A DNA stretch of 64,000 bases, taken from NCBI RefSeq assembly GCF_954871325.1, contig NC_088775.1:53421561-53485560 (forward strand), read 5' to 3'. Below are positions 1-10,575 of this stretch, in pieces. Under the pieces are notes generated by a model. It ran no database searches, was not told the DNA's origin, and saw only the letters and a program-made list of their open reading frames with translations. This DNA is from Gordionus sp. m RMFG-2023. Taxonomy: Eukaryota > Nematomorpha > Gordioida > Chordodea > Parachordodidae. Positions within the stretch are counted from its first letter, which is position 1; each line of letters begins with the position of its first letter. A program made the translations under genes and the position numbers.

Positions 1-424
1 TTAAAATTGGGCAGTAAAAAATATAATTTTGCAAGTTTTATAGTGATTTTGTATTCAGTCAGTTAAATTCTTAAAGTAGGTAAATACTTCAGTAAAATAA
101 TTTTTATCAAATAGAGGGTATCAGATTGAATTGCTAATTTCCTATTTCGCCACAAAATTTATAAAATTATATTATTAAATAGCTTATCCTTGTAAAAACA
201 AAAAGGGGCGCTATTTAAGAGTTAGTAAACTTTGAAAAGCCTTTTATCATATTTCTAAAAAATTAAAATTTGTGTAAAAATAATTTTTCAATAATACCTA
301 AAAGTTGATGAAAGTTTGTAAAGGTGAACTAACTAGATTTATTTAACTTTCGTTTTATTATTTAAAATCTCAAATCCTCGAAGAAATTTGACTTTAAAAA
401 ACATTTCTATTTAATTAAATACTG
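1..424. other. AT-rich stretch, nothing recognised
   Basis: Low-complexity AT-rich sequence. I see no open frame, terminal repeat or RNA gene that I can support here. Confidence 0.5.
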
Positions 425-478
425 CAGAGCAGATCCGGGTCACGGGATTTTTTTTCCGGGAAATTATTTTCCTAGATT
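425..478. repeat. possible hAT-type terminus with TTTTCCGGG motif
   Basis: Begins CAGAGCAGATCCGGG, which looks like the CAGAG start of hAT terminal repeats elsewhere in this window, and runs into TTTTTTTTCCGGGAAATTATTTTCC. The same motif is tandemly repeated at 1374-1479, so the two may be the subterminal regions of one old element. No matching CTCTG end or target-site duplication was found, so the element boundary is a guess. Confidence 0.35.
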
Positions 479-479
479 C

Positions 480-675
480 AAATTTACTAGTAATATAATT
501 TGAAAATTGTTCATTTTTGTTTTATATATCTATAAATACATATAAAACATAATCCCAAAAAATATTTTAAAAATATCGTGGTTTGGCGGATAACCGACTC
601 GTATATGTTTTACTCGTAATTATAGATATATAAAACAAAAAATGAACATTTTTCAAATAATATTACTAGTAAATT
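480..675. repeat. 58-bp near-perfect inverted repeat (hairpin)
   Basis: The arm at 480-537 (starting AAATTTACTAGTAATAT) is the reverse complement, with only a few mismatches, of 617-675. The loop is about 79 bases. Arms this well matched in otherwise decayed AT-rich DNA suggest a small foldback element or MITE. It lies immediately before the 45-bp minisatellite. Confidence 0.75.
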
Positions 676-680
676 TTATC

Positions 681-815
681 AATCGAATATTTAGTAAGTG
701 GGGTTTTGAGCTCGGCAATCAGTCAAATCGAATATTTAGTAAGTGGGGTTTTGAGCTCGGCAATCAGTCAAATCGAATATTTAGTAAGTGGGGTTTTGAG
801 CTCGGCAATCAGTCA
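681..815. repeat. 45-bp minisatellite, three identical units
   Basis: Three consecutive identical 45-bp units begin at 681, 726 and 771, each containing GTGGGGTTTTGAGCTCGGCA. The unit length is a multiple of three, so one frame stays open and encodes a 15-residue repeat. The lack of any other gene signal makes that frame probably incidental. Perfect identity implies very recent expansion or sequence correction. Confidence 0.85.
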
Positions 816-1373
816 AATCAAATTATTTTCAAAATATTTTTTAGGATAATGCTTAGCACGTAAATATATACGTATAAAACAAAAATGAAGAGATTTTGAT
901 AAATAACACCAGCAATATTTACTTTAGAAAATTTCCATTGTTTTACTATTCTAAACCTACTCATAAATTAAACATTAAAGAAACCTAAAAAATTTTTTTA
1001 ATTTTTAGGTTTTTCATATGTATATATACCCAAATATAAAAAAAGTGCTATATCCATTCATCATTCCGGTTTCCTAAAATGATATATATTAAAACATTTA
1101 ACGCCCTCTTACGGATATATATTTGTTAATTTTTAAAATTGAATAAAATGTACTTTTGTTTCAATAAGCTAGAAAAATAAATTTCTTACTAATAATATTA
1201 AATAAAAATAAAATTATATACTATATGATATTTAATCAGTATTCTTCATTTATAATAAAAAAATGATTTAAGTATAGTTTAAAAAATTATCATTATTAAA
1301 ATATACATAATAAAATTTTGATTGATTTATGATTGATTATGATTTATTGCTTTTTAGCAATTCAATATATAGT
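816..1373. other. AT-rich stretch, nothing recognised
   Basis: AT-rich DNA with homopolymer runs. No coding or repeat structure could be supported. Confidence 0.45.
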
Positions 1374-1479
1374 GGGGAAATTTTTTCCGGGGAATTATTT
1401 TCCAGGAGAATTTTATTCCGTGGATTTTTTTTCCGGAGAATTATTTTCCTGGATTTTTTTTCGGGGAATTATTTTCAGC
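1374..1479. repeat. tandem TTTTCCGGGGAATTATTTTCC array
   Basis: About four diverged units of roughly 30 bp alternate T-runs with CCGGGGAATTATTTTCC. The same unit occurs once at 445-473 in the same orientation. It resembles the subterminal arrays of the hAT elements in this window. Confidence 0.6.
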
Positions 1480-1740
1480 TTACCTAATAAATTATAAATT
1501 CGTTTAGCTACTTATTAAATATAATATTTGAAATAAATAGAATCCATATCAAAATTAAACCCCAACAGATGGGAGGATGAGGTTGTTACTGAGGATAGTA
1601 CCGTACATAATAAACAAAATATTTAAATCTTAAAGTAACCATTTTTGATAAGTATAATTTAGCATAATTTTAAGATGCATATATTACAATTAATATAAAT
1701 TACTTTTATAAATTTATTATTATTGGTTCACTTTTATTTA

Positions 1741-1957
1741 AAGATTTCAATTGAGGAAGATGATATACTTCAAAAGGATGTCCTACTTTTGTGGAAACGA
1801 CAAGAAAAAGATTTGCCAAAAAAGCTATCAAGATTAGCAATTCCTGCAACTAGTGCAAAGAGGATTTAGCATTGCCGGAAAGTTTTTAGAACAAAGAAGA
1901 ACGTGTTTGAATCCCGAAAAGGTGGATTCATTATTATTTTTGCATAATTACTTATAA
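1741..1957 (+). pseudogene. hAT transposase C-terminal dimerisation domain, frameshifted
   Basis: Frame 1 reads KISIEEDDILQKDVLLLWKR followed by an IPATSA segment. After a frameshift near 1855 the sequence continues RGFSIAGKFLEQRRTCLNPE and ends at TAA with LHNYL. This order (W-K linker, IPATSA..SER, F-S-I-A-G, then N-P-E and a hydrophobic tail) is the signature of the hAT family dimerisation domain (Dimer_Tnp_hAT). The Ser-Glu before Arg that the second copy keeps is lost here by deletion. It is a relic without the catalytic RNase-H-fold part. Confidence 0.85.
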
Positions 1958-2127
1958 TATTTATTTTATATTTATATTTTTATAAATATTTTATTTGATA
2001 AAATAAATTATCCATAATTTAAATTGAATATTTTTTAAGCTTAATATAGTAATTTCCTAAATTATAAAACTTATAGAGATTTATAGAGATGTAATGTTGA
2101 AACTATTTTCATTATATGCTTAAAATA

Positions 2128-2330
2128 GCGGGCTTGGGTAAATTTTTTTTATAAATAATGGGATGGCGGGTAAAAAATTTCTGACTAATGGGCGGGCGGG
2201 CAAGAAATTTTAGACTAATGGGCGGGCGGGTAAAAAATTTTAGATTAATGGGCGGGCGGGTGTATTTTTTTTGAAAACTATGAGCGGGCGGGTTAAAAAT
2301 TTTTTTAAACATTGAGTGGGCGGGCATATC
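2128..2330. repeat. GGGCGGGCGGG subterminal array of hAT
   Basis: Five to six units of about 30-35 bp, each TAATGGGCGGGCGGGT followed by an A/T run such as AAAAATTTTAGA. The G+C-rich core is conspicuous against the AT-rich background. It sits between the transposase stop and the 3' terminus at 2360, and a mirror-image array occurs at 3380-3570. In hAT elements subterminal repeats of this kind bind transposase (known for Ac); that role here is inferred from position. Confidence 0.8.
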
Positions 2331-2360
2331 ATCCAAAAACCTGCCCAATGCAGACCTCTA

Positions 2361-3362
2361 ATTTAATATGCTGATTATCAGTGTTGACTTAGGTAAAATA
2401 TATCTCGAACTTATACAGTATCAAGCAAATGAGATAAATGTGGTTTCTTTTAAAAACAAGAATCCTGCAGAATTTTTTTGAAAGTAGCCAAAAGAATAGC
2501 GTGCTATTTCTTGGCTACTTTTAACTTTTTATAATTTAGAAATATATTTAATTATTAAATATTTTTGGCTTTTTTAAGATTAATCTGAAAAAATAATTGT
2601 AAATAGAAAAAGAAATCAATATAAGAAAACTATGTATATAAGGTACTTTAATATTAAAAGGTTAGAATTTTTCTCTAACAAGATCATACATTCCCAAAAG
2701 AATAAATTTCATAGAAATTGAATCCTAAATAATTTATGCCTAACTTAACTTTTAAAATATGCTTAAATAATATTATAAAGTAGCGATATAATTTAAATAA
2801 GAAAACGGTAATTCCATATAACATTAATAACTCTCCAATTTGTTTAATTTTGTTAGAAACACATCAAAATCTCAGGTTCAAATATAATGTAAATAAAAAG
2901 ATGTAACTAAGGTAATTGTACAAAATTCACATCTATTTATTATTTTTAACATAATTATTTTAAAAAGTCAAATTGTAATTATTTGATTTGATAATAATTA
3001 AAAGTAATAACAATATTATAGTATTGTAAGCCAACCTTACCAACAAGCTTAAGTTTTTACTTACCAAATACGTTGCACGGAACCAAATTTTCATCCGGGT
3101 TTAAGACAAATATATATTGAAAATTTAACAACTCCAATATTAACCACTCAAGTCACTTTTCCTATAGTTGAAATTTTTTCTATTACCTCACCAAACACAA
3201 TAAAGATCTGCGCTGGAATGACATGCACCAACTTCGGAAGATTGGGTTGTAAATAGATTCAGCGTTTACTAAAAACATCCACGATTTTAGGTCACATGCA
3301 ATAGGGGTTGGTATTGGCCTATACCCATGAAATTATTTAAGGATTCGAAGAAAGATGTAGGG
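2361..3362. other. spacer between two facing hAT 3' ends
   Basis: About 1 kb of AT-rich DNA separating the two inverted hAT arms. The only structure seen is a hairpin at about 2480-2523: AAAGTAGCCAA and TTGGCTACTTT pair around a short loop. No coding sequence is recognised. Confidence 0.6.
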
Positions 3363-3379
3363 TAGAGGTCTGCATTGGG

Positions 3380-3570
3380 CGGGTTTTTTGATAATATGCC
3401 CGCCCACTCAATGTTTAAAAAAAATTTTAACCCGCCCGTCCATAGTTTTAAAAAAAATATACCCGCCCGCCCGCCCATTAATCTAAAATTTTTTGCCCGC
3501 ACGCCCATTAGTTTAAAATTTCTAGCCCGTCCGCCCATTATTTATAAAAATTTTTTTACCCAAGCCCGCT
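3380..3570. repeat. CCCGCCCGCCC subterminal array (mirror of 2128-2330)
   Basis: Five or so units of CCCGCCCGCCCATTA separated by A/T runs, in inverse orientation to the array at 2128-2330. It lies inside the TAGAGGTCTGCA terminus at 3363. Confidence 0.8.
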
Positions 3571-3712
3571 ATTTTAAGCATTTAATGAAAATAGTTTCAA
3601 CATTACATCTCTATAAGTTTTATAAACTAGGAAATTACTATATTAAGCTTAAAAAATATTCAATTTAAATTATGGATAATTTATTTTATCAAATATAAAT
3701 ATATAATAAATA

Positions 3713-4399
3713 TTATAAGTAATTATAATGCAAAAATAATAATGAATCCACATTTTCGGGATTCAAACACGTTCTACTTTGTTATAAAAACCTTCCGGCA
3801 ATGCTAAATCCTCTTTCAGAAGTAGCACTAGTTGCAGGAATTGCTAATATTTTTCTTGCTAATATTGATAGCTTTGACAAATCTTTTTCTTGCCGTTTCC
3901 ACCAAAGTAGGACATTCTTTTGAAGTATATCCTCTTCCTCAATTGAAATCTTTAAATAAAAGTGAACCTATAATAATAAATTTATATTAATTGTAATATA
4001 TGCATCTTAAAATTATGCTAAATTATACATATCAAAAATGGTTACTTTAAGATTTAAATATTTTGTTATGTCATTATGTACGGTATTATCCTCAGTAACA
4101 ACCTTATCCTCCCATCTGTTGGGGTTTAATTTTGATGTGGATGCTATTTATTTCAAATATTACATTTAATAAGTAGCTAAACGAATTTATAATTTATTAA
4201 TACCTTTTAATTGGATTCTCTTTGCTTTTGGGGAAATGGGTAAAATCAAATTTTCATCTACGTCGATGTTACATTCTTCTATGTAAATCAAATCTAACAA
4301 GTTTTCAATCTGTTTTTTTACTTCATTAATTTCTTCCAACGAAAACATCCTCATTTGTCGGAACATTGGTATTAAAAATGTTGAAACTTTATGGAGCAT
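3713..4399 (-). pseudogene. hAT transposase, C-terminal half
   Basis: The upstream segment (70 codons, 4399-4187) contains STFLIPMFRQMRMFSLEEI, matching the 'ATFLDPRFK...' segment that precedes the dimerisation domain in hAT transposases. It is followed by about 240 bases of AT-rich DNA beginning GTATTA and ending in a TATAG-type acceptor, a plausible intron. Next comes the domain end with ATSATSERGFSIAGR and, after an in-frame stop, SRTCLNPENVDSLLF. This copy keeps the conserved S-E-R that the left arm lost. It is a relic: stop codon in the domain, N-terminal half missing. Confidence 0.8.
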
Positions 4400-4850
4400 A
4401 TGAATTTTAAATTTTTCAATTATAAAATTTTTAGCTCTTTTCTTTATTATATCTATTTCTTTTTCTCTCCATTATATTCATATTTATTTCATTATGCTCA
4501 TGTAGAAGATTATACCTAATTTTTTATAAATAAAGAAAAAATGGGCATAAATCCCAAAATAACCCAAACGTTGATCTTACAGCTATAGTAAAAGGCATTG
4601 AGAGATAGTAAATAAAATTTATTTATTATATTATGGAAATTTTATTTTCATAGCAAAAATAAATGTAATATGATTGATTCATAATTAAAGTTGGTTTAGT
4701 TTATTTTGTATTCAATATTATATATATAGAAATCTAAGATGATATATAATTGTTTTGAATCTGATTAAATAATTTATTAACTGCCCATATACCAATTCCG
4801 ATAATGCTAAAGATCACTTGATAGGCTCATGTGAAAGCTGAATAGTCTCA
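4400..4850. other. AT-rich stretch, nothing recognised
   Basis: AT-rich DNA with no supported feature. Confidence 0.4.
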
Positions 4851-4854
4851 TAAC

Positions 4855-5095
4855 AAACAAAGATGCCCTAGTTACAACCACAAAAACGACTTTCACTGAT
4901 AATTTTTTTGAAATAAAGGATTCTAATATAATAGAAAATCCTGTAGATCATTTTTTTAAATTTAAAATTTTTAATATTAAATACTGTCTTGCCCTCAAGT
5001 GCTAGGTTGAAAGATTATTTAGTAAGGCGAAGCTAATACTTTTTGATAATCGCTCTAGACTAGGGGCATAGAAATGATTTTTATTAAAATGCAAT
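4855..5095 (+). pseudogene. hAT transposase C-terminal relic
   Basis: A reading with one frameshift gives TVLPSSA then VERLFSKAKLILFDNRSRLG, the classic hAT dimerisation motif (LPSSA-x-VERLFS-x-A ... R-L). The preceding 100 bases read TTFTDNFFEIKDSN, as in the linker before the domain. The same family is present at 24200-24640. Only about 75 codons survive. Confidence 0.75.
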
Positions 5096-5715
5096 AAAAT
5101 AAATAAATGAATATTACCATAAATTTTTTAATAAAAATTATTTATATTTAATATTTATAAATGTTGATTTTCATGTATTATATACTATACAATTACATTA
5201 TAAGCAAAAAATAATTTTTTTTATAAAAGGTAGACAATACTTTTAAAAAATAATAATTTAAAAGTAGGGTTAATAACTCTGCATTCCAGAAACTCGGGAA
5301 ATACATGCTGCATTTCCTTTGAGCTTAAATAAACTTAAATCAAAAATATATTAATATGCAACTTTATAATTAACATTATCTCAAATGCCTATAATTTGCT
5401 TTTTGTTGATATCAAAGGATTTATATTTTGATGATGTTTTTGGTGGTTAGACACAGTACAAAAAAGAATATAATTACTAAGGAGATTACAATCCTTTTTA
5501 CATCTCCATGAACCATTATCATCCTTCTTTTACCCCACAATTAAAAAAAGATCCTATAACAGTGACAGGATCTACCTAAAAAAAATATTCTATTAATAAG
5601 CACAAAATATAATAAGCTTAAAAAAGTGTTATTTTTTATATATAAAATTTTAAAATATAGCATCCTAATAATCATATCTGATTGGGTTGTTTGCTTAAAT
5701 AATGCCCCAGATTAT
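5096..5715. other. AT-rich stretch, nothing recognised
   Basis: No coding or structural feature supported; the last part may already belong to repeat A, which shows weak similarity from about 5640. Confidence 0.4.
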
Positions 5716-5719
5716 CATA

Positions 5720-6180
5720 TTGGTTATACTCAATAGATTTTTTAAATTTTAATACCAATATATATTTTTATTAAATATGTAATATTATAATCATTTTTAA
5801 ATATATCGCCATCTATATAATCTTTTGTATTTTTAAACATAATTTAAATAAAATTTAAAAAAATGGCTATCGAGATTTTTTATTGAATAGTTTAATATAA
5901 AGATATTTTTAGAGAATATCAGCACCTAAAAAAACCACTTCTTAACAATGTTAATTTTTTATTTTTATGGAAAATAGACGCTTTGAAATTTTTATTTTTT
6001 TTCGATATTTTCCCATGTAAAATTTTAAGGTCTATTAAAATGATATCTAATAATTTTTAACTCTATCTTAGGTATTTTTTTTTAAAAAAAAACAAGATTT
6101 AATGAAATTACGCATTGCGCGATTTTCGCGTATTTCTTTGGATCGGGGTGAGTTAGTGCTATAAAATTTTTATTTAATAG
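5720..6180 (+). repeat. repeat A, copy 1
   Basis: Dispersed repeat shared with 30730-31165 (inverted) and 31850-32136 plus 34533-34660. Landmarks are ATCGCCATCTAT, ATGGCTATCGAGATTTTTTA, a CACCTAAAAAAACC block, and a conserved core ACGCATTGCGCGATTTTCG near the end. No coding sequence or terminal repeat was recognised, so its class is unknown. Confidence 0.7.
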
Positions 6181-6244
6181 CATTTAAAACAACCTAAGCA
6201 TACACTGTGTTCGTATTCACCTAATAAAACAACCTTTCTAACAC

Positions 6245-6534
6245 TGGGTCTTCATTTTATAAATAAGCAAAATTATGGTAACTTTTGAAATTTTAGATTG
6301 ATTAAATGAATTCTATGTCAAGATAATTATGTCAATATAGTTATAAAATAAATATTCATTAAAATCCTGATACAGCAGTAATGCTTACCAATTATTGACA
6401 TAAAAATGTATAAAATATGAAAATTATTTTAATTGCGCCGCCCATTAGAGCGTGAGTTTCAATGGCGGTGGCCAACGGCCGGCCGGTGCACTAGGCCCAG
6501 ATTTATTTATAAAGATTTTATGGGCAAGTCTCTG
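6245..6534 (+). repeat. repeat B, copy 1, with GC-rich end
   Basis: Shares an AT-rich body (AAAATTATGGTAACTTTTG ... AAAATCCTGAT) with 44430-44680. In both copies the body runs into a short very GC-rich block, here GCCGCCCATTAGAGCG to CGGCCGGCCGGTGCA. This copy is followed by GGGCAAGTCTCTG, ending at 6534, which resembles the right terminus of the GGCCCGGG hAT family. It is probably a hAT end, but no transposase was seen. Confidence 0.55.
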
Positions 6535-6836
6535 ATATAAATATCAAAAATGTTTGAAAACGCCTTATACCTGAAGGTAGGTTACATGATCCTTAATTTG
6601 TATATTAAATTTCATTAAAATTAGGGGTCACGGAATCGTGATCAATTTGACTATGAGCTTTTAAAGATATTCACTCATGACTCTTGTTTGCAATTAAAAT
6701 TTAATTTCGTATTATGATCTAACCTCTGAACTACCCAAATTATTTGACCAAGATCATGAAAATTAACAAAGCATAAATATTGATATCATTAGAAATAACA
6801 GTCCCAAGCTTAAAATTTAATATTTATTTTTAAAAA

Positions 6837-7780
6837 ATGCCCGGCCCGTATAAAATTGAAGTCAGGGCTGTCCCAGGTTGTTATAATTTTACGAAAAGTA
6901 GGCCCTGGCTCGTTAATCTTTTCGCTCGAATTTTACTGCTATTACATCTATGTTTACTCTTTTCCCAATGTCAATTAAGGCTCTTATATCTCTCCTCTAT
7001 GGGTATCTTCTTTCTAGAACCGTTTTATTAATTAATTATTTATATCATATCATAAAAAATAGCCAAGGTTAACGGTTCGATCGATCGTTTTAGACAGGGA
7101 TTGATTTAAGAACCAGAGTCCGAATCGGTCTTTTAATTATTTTCATTTTAGTAAATTTTTGTGTATATTTTATTTTCTTACTTTTCTAGAAGAATTACTT
7201 TAGTTTTTGTAATTTTTAGTTATTTTTATTTATTAATACTACGAAAACGAAAAAATTGTCAAAAAAGCATTTTACTTTTAAATTAGATATTTGTAAAATA
7301 CATTGTGATATTGTTAACATAAATGTTTTATATTTAATAAAATGATAAAAAAAAATTAAATAAGGGAAAAAAAATATTTTTAAAATAACAAAAAAGATAA
7401 AAGAATCTTTTTATTTAGAACCACGGTGTGGACAGTTCTTTTATCGGAGGACCGCGATCCGGTTTGTGAGCTTTACTAATAAATAACTTGTTCAATTTTT
7501 TGTGAATTTATTATTAATTTTATTGAATTAAGTATTATAGATACTCTCTTAAAATACCAAGAAATAAGCATATTGTAATTTAATTTCATAAAGTGTTAAT
7601 CAGAATATTAGTTTGAAATTCAAAAAAATATACCAATTTGAATGCCCGGGTTGACCTAAATTTAATGAAAAATTATTTGCGAGGTCCTGCCTGATTTTTA
7701 TGTATAAATTTTATGGCCTGGATTGAAAATATTGTATATAAATTGCCCGGCCCTTATATAAAAATTGCAGATCTCTAATC
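6837..7780. mobile_element. decayed GC-box hAT element (GCCCGGCCC type)
   Basis: Starts with TGCCCGGCCCGTATAAAATT and CCAGG/CCCTGG boxes (6837-6915) and ends with CCCGGG..GGTCCTGCC..TGGCCTGG..GCCCGGCCC boxes (7642-7755) followed by TTGCAGATCTCTAA at about 7780. The end resembles the TGCAGGTCTCTG terminus of the intact element at 49426-50814. The left terminus is missing. No transposase is recognised inside. Confidence 0.55.
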
Positions 7781-7801
7781 TGGAAGAAAATAAAATTGTT
7801 A

Positions 7802-8044
7802 TTAGAATTCTTCTATAGTTACTTTGTTTATAATGTCGGTGGCCTCGAATTTAAAAACTTCTTCTAGGCTGGTAGGGAATCGGGATGTTGGCATATTTGG
7901 GACCATATTGTGATGAATAATGGAGTAAGGGTCTTCATAAAGATATGATTTAGATAAAGTACTCAGAAATGAGTTGGCAGCCATCAATAGTGTTTTGCAA
8001 TCATGAGTTATTTTGGTGAGACAATTGCTGTTGTATTTATTCAA
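7802..8044 (-). CDS. unrecognised 80-codon open frame
   Basis: An open frame starting MNKYNSNCLTKITHDCKTLL and ending EATDIINKVTIEEF. Composition is less AT-biased than the surroundings and the residue mix is protein-like, but I recognise no domain, and there is no neighbour that suggests a function. It abuts the decayed GC-box hAT end. It may be an exon or a relic; chance is also possible. Confidence 0.2.
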   Translation of the reverse strand: MNKYNSNCLTKITHDCKTLLMAANSFLSTLSKSYLYEDPYSIIHHNMVPNMPTSRFPTSLEEVFKFEATDIINKVTIEEF

Positions 8045-9035
8045 GATATTCGAAGTTATAGTGAGTATATTATCGTTATTATTGATTAAAGGAGCTAAGG
8101 GTTTGTAGTCAAGTGTTAAAAGGCAAGAGCGATCAGGAGGTTCTTAATAAATTAATGAAATATTCAAAAATAATAAGAGAGAATTGGCGATATATGAATT
8201 GGAATAATATAATCGGGTAAAGAAAAAGCATATTGTCTTTTGGTTTTTTTATGAATTTATGTGTAACTACTACTAAATAAGTATCAATCATTATTAAATA
8301 TGAACCAAAATTTAAAAAACAAATTGCTCACTTTATTCAGCAGCCATTTCCCCACCCCCTCCAATCGATTTCTAAACACGAAATGAAAATCAATACATTT
8401 CTTTTTGGAGGCCGATCCTATATTAAATTGATATCGGTCGATTATCAATATCACGAATCTGATTTTGTTCATTACACATACTTACACTATTTTAACTTTT
8501 TTAGCCCAGCTGAAAATTCCTGACTAAGGGCTTGACCTTATATTAGGAATAATCGTTAAGTTCTTAGGGGAAATTTTGTAAAAGATAGCGAAAGTTAACC
8601 ATATCCAATTATTATTAACAGGTACAACGAAAAATATTATATTTATTAAAATTAAATTAAAAAAATTTTATTTTGAATAAAATATGAGATCAATATACAA
8701 TATCGAACCTAACCAGACATAAAATTTTTATTTAACTTTAAATCCAAGTGGCTCTAATTTTTATTTATTTATTTTCTATTCTACTCCATATATGAACATA
8801 ATTTACTAGCAAAAAATTTAAAATTAATTTTATTTTAAATGTTTTATACAATATCAGAATTATTACATGTTCCAAAATATCCTCTTTAAGATTTCCAGGC
8901 AAATCTGGAAATATGTATTTCAAGAAACATAATTTTTAAATTTTAATTGAATATCTAGAAAAATTGTATTTTTTTTCTTTATTGATTGCATATTTTACTT
9001 TCTAAAATTGATAATGATTAATGCAAGCTAAATCT
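8045..9035. other. AT-rich stretch, nothing recognised
   Basis: A 62-codon open frame on the minus strand (8284-8472) has no recognisable content. Nothing else is supported. Confidence 0.4.
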
Positions 9036-9042
9036 TCATAAT

Positions 9043-9435
9043 TGGTATATCGACGATGGTATACTAGGCGGCCCACCGGCTGAAGTTATGAAGGCAATCC
9101 AAATAATAAAATCCAGCAAGAGCAGTTTGGGACTGCGAATTAATCAAGACAATAAATATTGTCCTCTTGGGATCATCGACCTTAACTATGATACTATGTT
9201 CAATTATACACCACTGAAAGCTTTAACACATCTCGGATCTCCAGTAGGTAAAGATGAATCCTTTATCAAGTTCTTCGCCGATATTTTAAGAGATATCGTT
9301 CATGCGCAATACACTATCCCGCCTCCCAGCTCACCAAGCTTTCTTCCTATTAAAGAACTACCTTCTAATTCCAAGAATTTTATATACACTCCGATCGTCA
9401 TGAATCTTTCAATACGATGTCAACCTCGCTGCACA
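9043..9435 (+). pseudogene. LINE reverse transcriptase, C-terminal palm and thumb
   Basis: In-frame from the WYIDDGILGGPPAEVMKAIQ segment (YIDD is the metal-binding catalytic box) through LGLRINQDNKY to LKALTHLGSPVGKDESF. 'LTHLGSPVG' matches the segment in such enzymes where the thumb begins. The frame then drifts and stops at 9435. The start Met at 9088 is internal; the true N terminus is lost by truncation. Confidence 0.8.
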
Positions 9436-9901
9436 TGAACTCGAGATTAAACGCCTCATAAAAGATATACTCAATCTTAAATTTGGAGACCTATCTTGAT
9501 TACAGGCTACCTTACCAACCAAATCCGGCTGCATTGGCATAAGGTCACCATCTCTACTTTCGGTTAGTGCGTTCATATCCTCTCGCCTGTCTTGCTAGCC
9601 TGTCATACACACACTCACAAAACATCCTGACCCTTGCTCTTACAAGCAATTGATCTATGGAAGTCTCTCTCATTAGTCGATCCTTCCTCATTGGCACTAC
9701 TGAAGGACTGGGATACGCCTCTAGTTGGCAGTTGCATACCTTAAATCGAGGAGCCAACCCGAGGACCACTCTCTACTCTTCTCCATTTTCGTACAGTACG
9801 AATTTCTCGAAGCTTTCCCAACACGAAACCTTGACCAGCTCCTAAGCAATGATGAGCTAAGTCGGACTTAGACTTAATTGTGATAAGGTAATATTCTATG
9901 A

Positions 9902-10388
9902 ATGTATCCTCTGTTAAACGTCGGTAAACTTCAAAGGCCGTCACTCTTTGCACTGCAAGCACGAGGCAAATTCATTAGACATTCAAAATTTAATAACAAT
10001 ATTGTCAGGGCCTTGAAATCCGGCATCACATCAACCCTTGAACCTACTGGCCTTTACAATTCCGATGGTAAGCGGTCTCTTGGAAGTATGGGGAATTCCT
10101 AACCATAGATTTATCATGCATCGATCCTCCTCTTGCCACTTCCAATATAAATATGCAGGCTCTAACGCCACGAATAAACTAGCTAAGTATTTACCATCGC
10201 TATCTGCCAACTTTATATTCGTACCACTAATCACCACGACTCTAACATCTTTCGGCTCTCATTATCTGCTAGAGTCCCAACGAGGGATTCTACCTACGTC
10301 AAAGGTTAGCCATGAGCATAATAAAATGCAACTATCTCAGCTTTATACTCTCAATGATCGAAACCCCCAAGAAAGACTTAGGCTATAG
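9902..10388 (+). pseudogene. LINE C-terminal nuclease-like domain, frameshifted
   Basis: The first frame contains GKFIRHSKFNNNIVRALKSG followed by EPTGLYNSDGKRS; the second frame (10038-10388) contains SLSANFIFVPLITTTLTSFG. This order, with an EP.GL...DGKR motif and then FVP...TLTSFG, is conserved between the three LINE copies in the window. From memory of similar LINE proteins the motif reads DGKRPDG and may be a PD-(D/E)XK-like nuclease; here the Pro-Asp is replaced. The nuclease assignment is tentative. Confidence 0.6.
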
Positions 10389-10394
10389 GGTTTC

Positions 10395-10575
10395 CCATTC
10401 AAAAAAGGAAAAGTTCCAATCAAAAAGGAAGATCCTATCATAAAATGTAAATGTCAATCAAAAGGCAAAAGTCTGATCAAAAAAGGAAAAGGTCTAATAA
10501 AAAGGAAAGGTGTTAAACAAAAAGAAAAATGGTCAATAAAAAATGTAAAATTTTCATTCAAAAAATGAAGATCGC
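10395..10575. repeat. decayed tandem array TCAAAAAGGAAAAGG
   Basis: About nine units of 18-22 bp with a core TCAAAAAAGGAAAAGGTC, diverging towards the distal end. It starts within a few bases of the LINE end, so it could be that element's 3' tail; simple tandem tails are known for some LINEs. Confidence 0.65.

Larger units (their letters stand above)
1487..2360 (+). mobile_element. hAT 3' end, left arm of a large inverted repeat
   Basis: This arm is closely matched in reverse complement by 3363-4198. It contains, in order, an intron-like AT-rich stretch, the coding end of a hAT transposase (1741-1957), a GC-rich subterminal array (about 2128-2330) and a terminal sequence ending GCAGACCTCTA at 2360. 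The terminus is the mirror of TAGAGGTCTGCA in the other arm, as expected for a hAT 3' terminal repeat. The 5' half of the element is absent. Confidence 0.75.
3363..4399 (-). mobile_element. hAT 3' half, right arm of the inverted repeat
   Basis: Read on the minus strand: transposase coding (4399-4187), an AT-rich stretch starting GTATTA and possibly an intron, the dimerisation domain (about 3960-3713), the GC-rich array (3570-3380) and the terminus TAGAGGTCTGCATTGGGC beginning at 3363 on the plus strand. It is longer at its 5' side than the left arm. No flanking duplication could be paired. Confidence 0.75.
9040..10390 (+). mobile_element. 5'-truncated LINE with WYIDDG reverse transcriptase
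   Basis: A block of clearly higher G+C than its surroundings. It opens inside the reverse transcriptase at the catalytic box WYIDDG (9043) and runs to a conserved C-terminal domain near 10300. Frames shift several times. 5' truncation is the normal outcome of target-primed reverse transcription. Two more copies are at 40290-43400 and 56690-57120, both on the minus strand. It is followed directly by a tandem array (10395-10575) that may be its 3' tail. No target-site duplication was found. Confidence 0.8.

Noticed and set aside
642-863. 73-codon frame with three repeats of 15 residues
   Set aside because: It is only the 45-bp minisatellite read in one frame; no other coding support.
2112-2348. 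open frames through the GGGCGGGCGGG arrays (also 3287-3538 and 3375-3668)
   Set aside because: Pro/Arg- or Gly/Arg-rich products arise from the non-coding subterminal repeats; the real coding sequence ends before them.
9554-9962. minus-strand open frames opposite the LINE at 9-10 kb
   Set aside because: They are antisense to frames with recognisable LINE motifs and have no motifs of their own.
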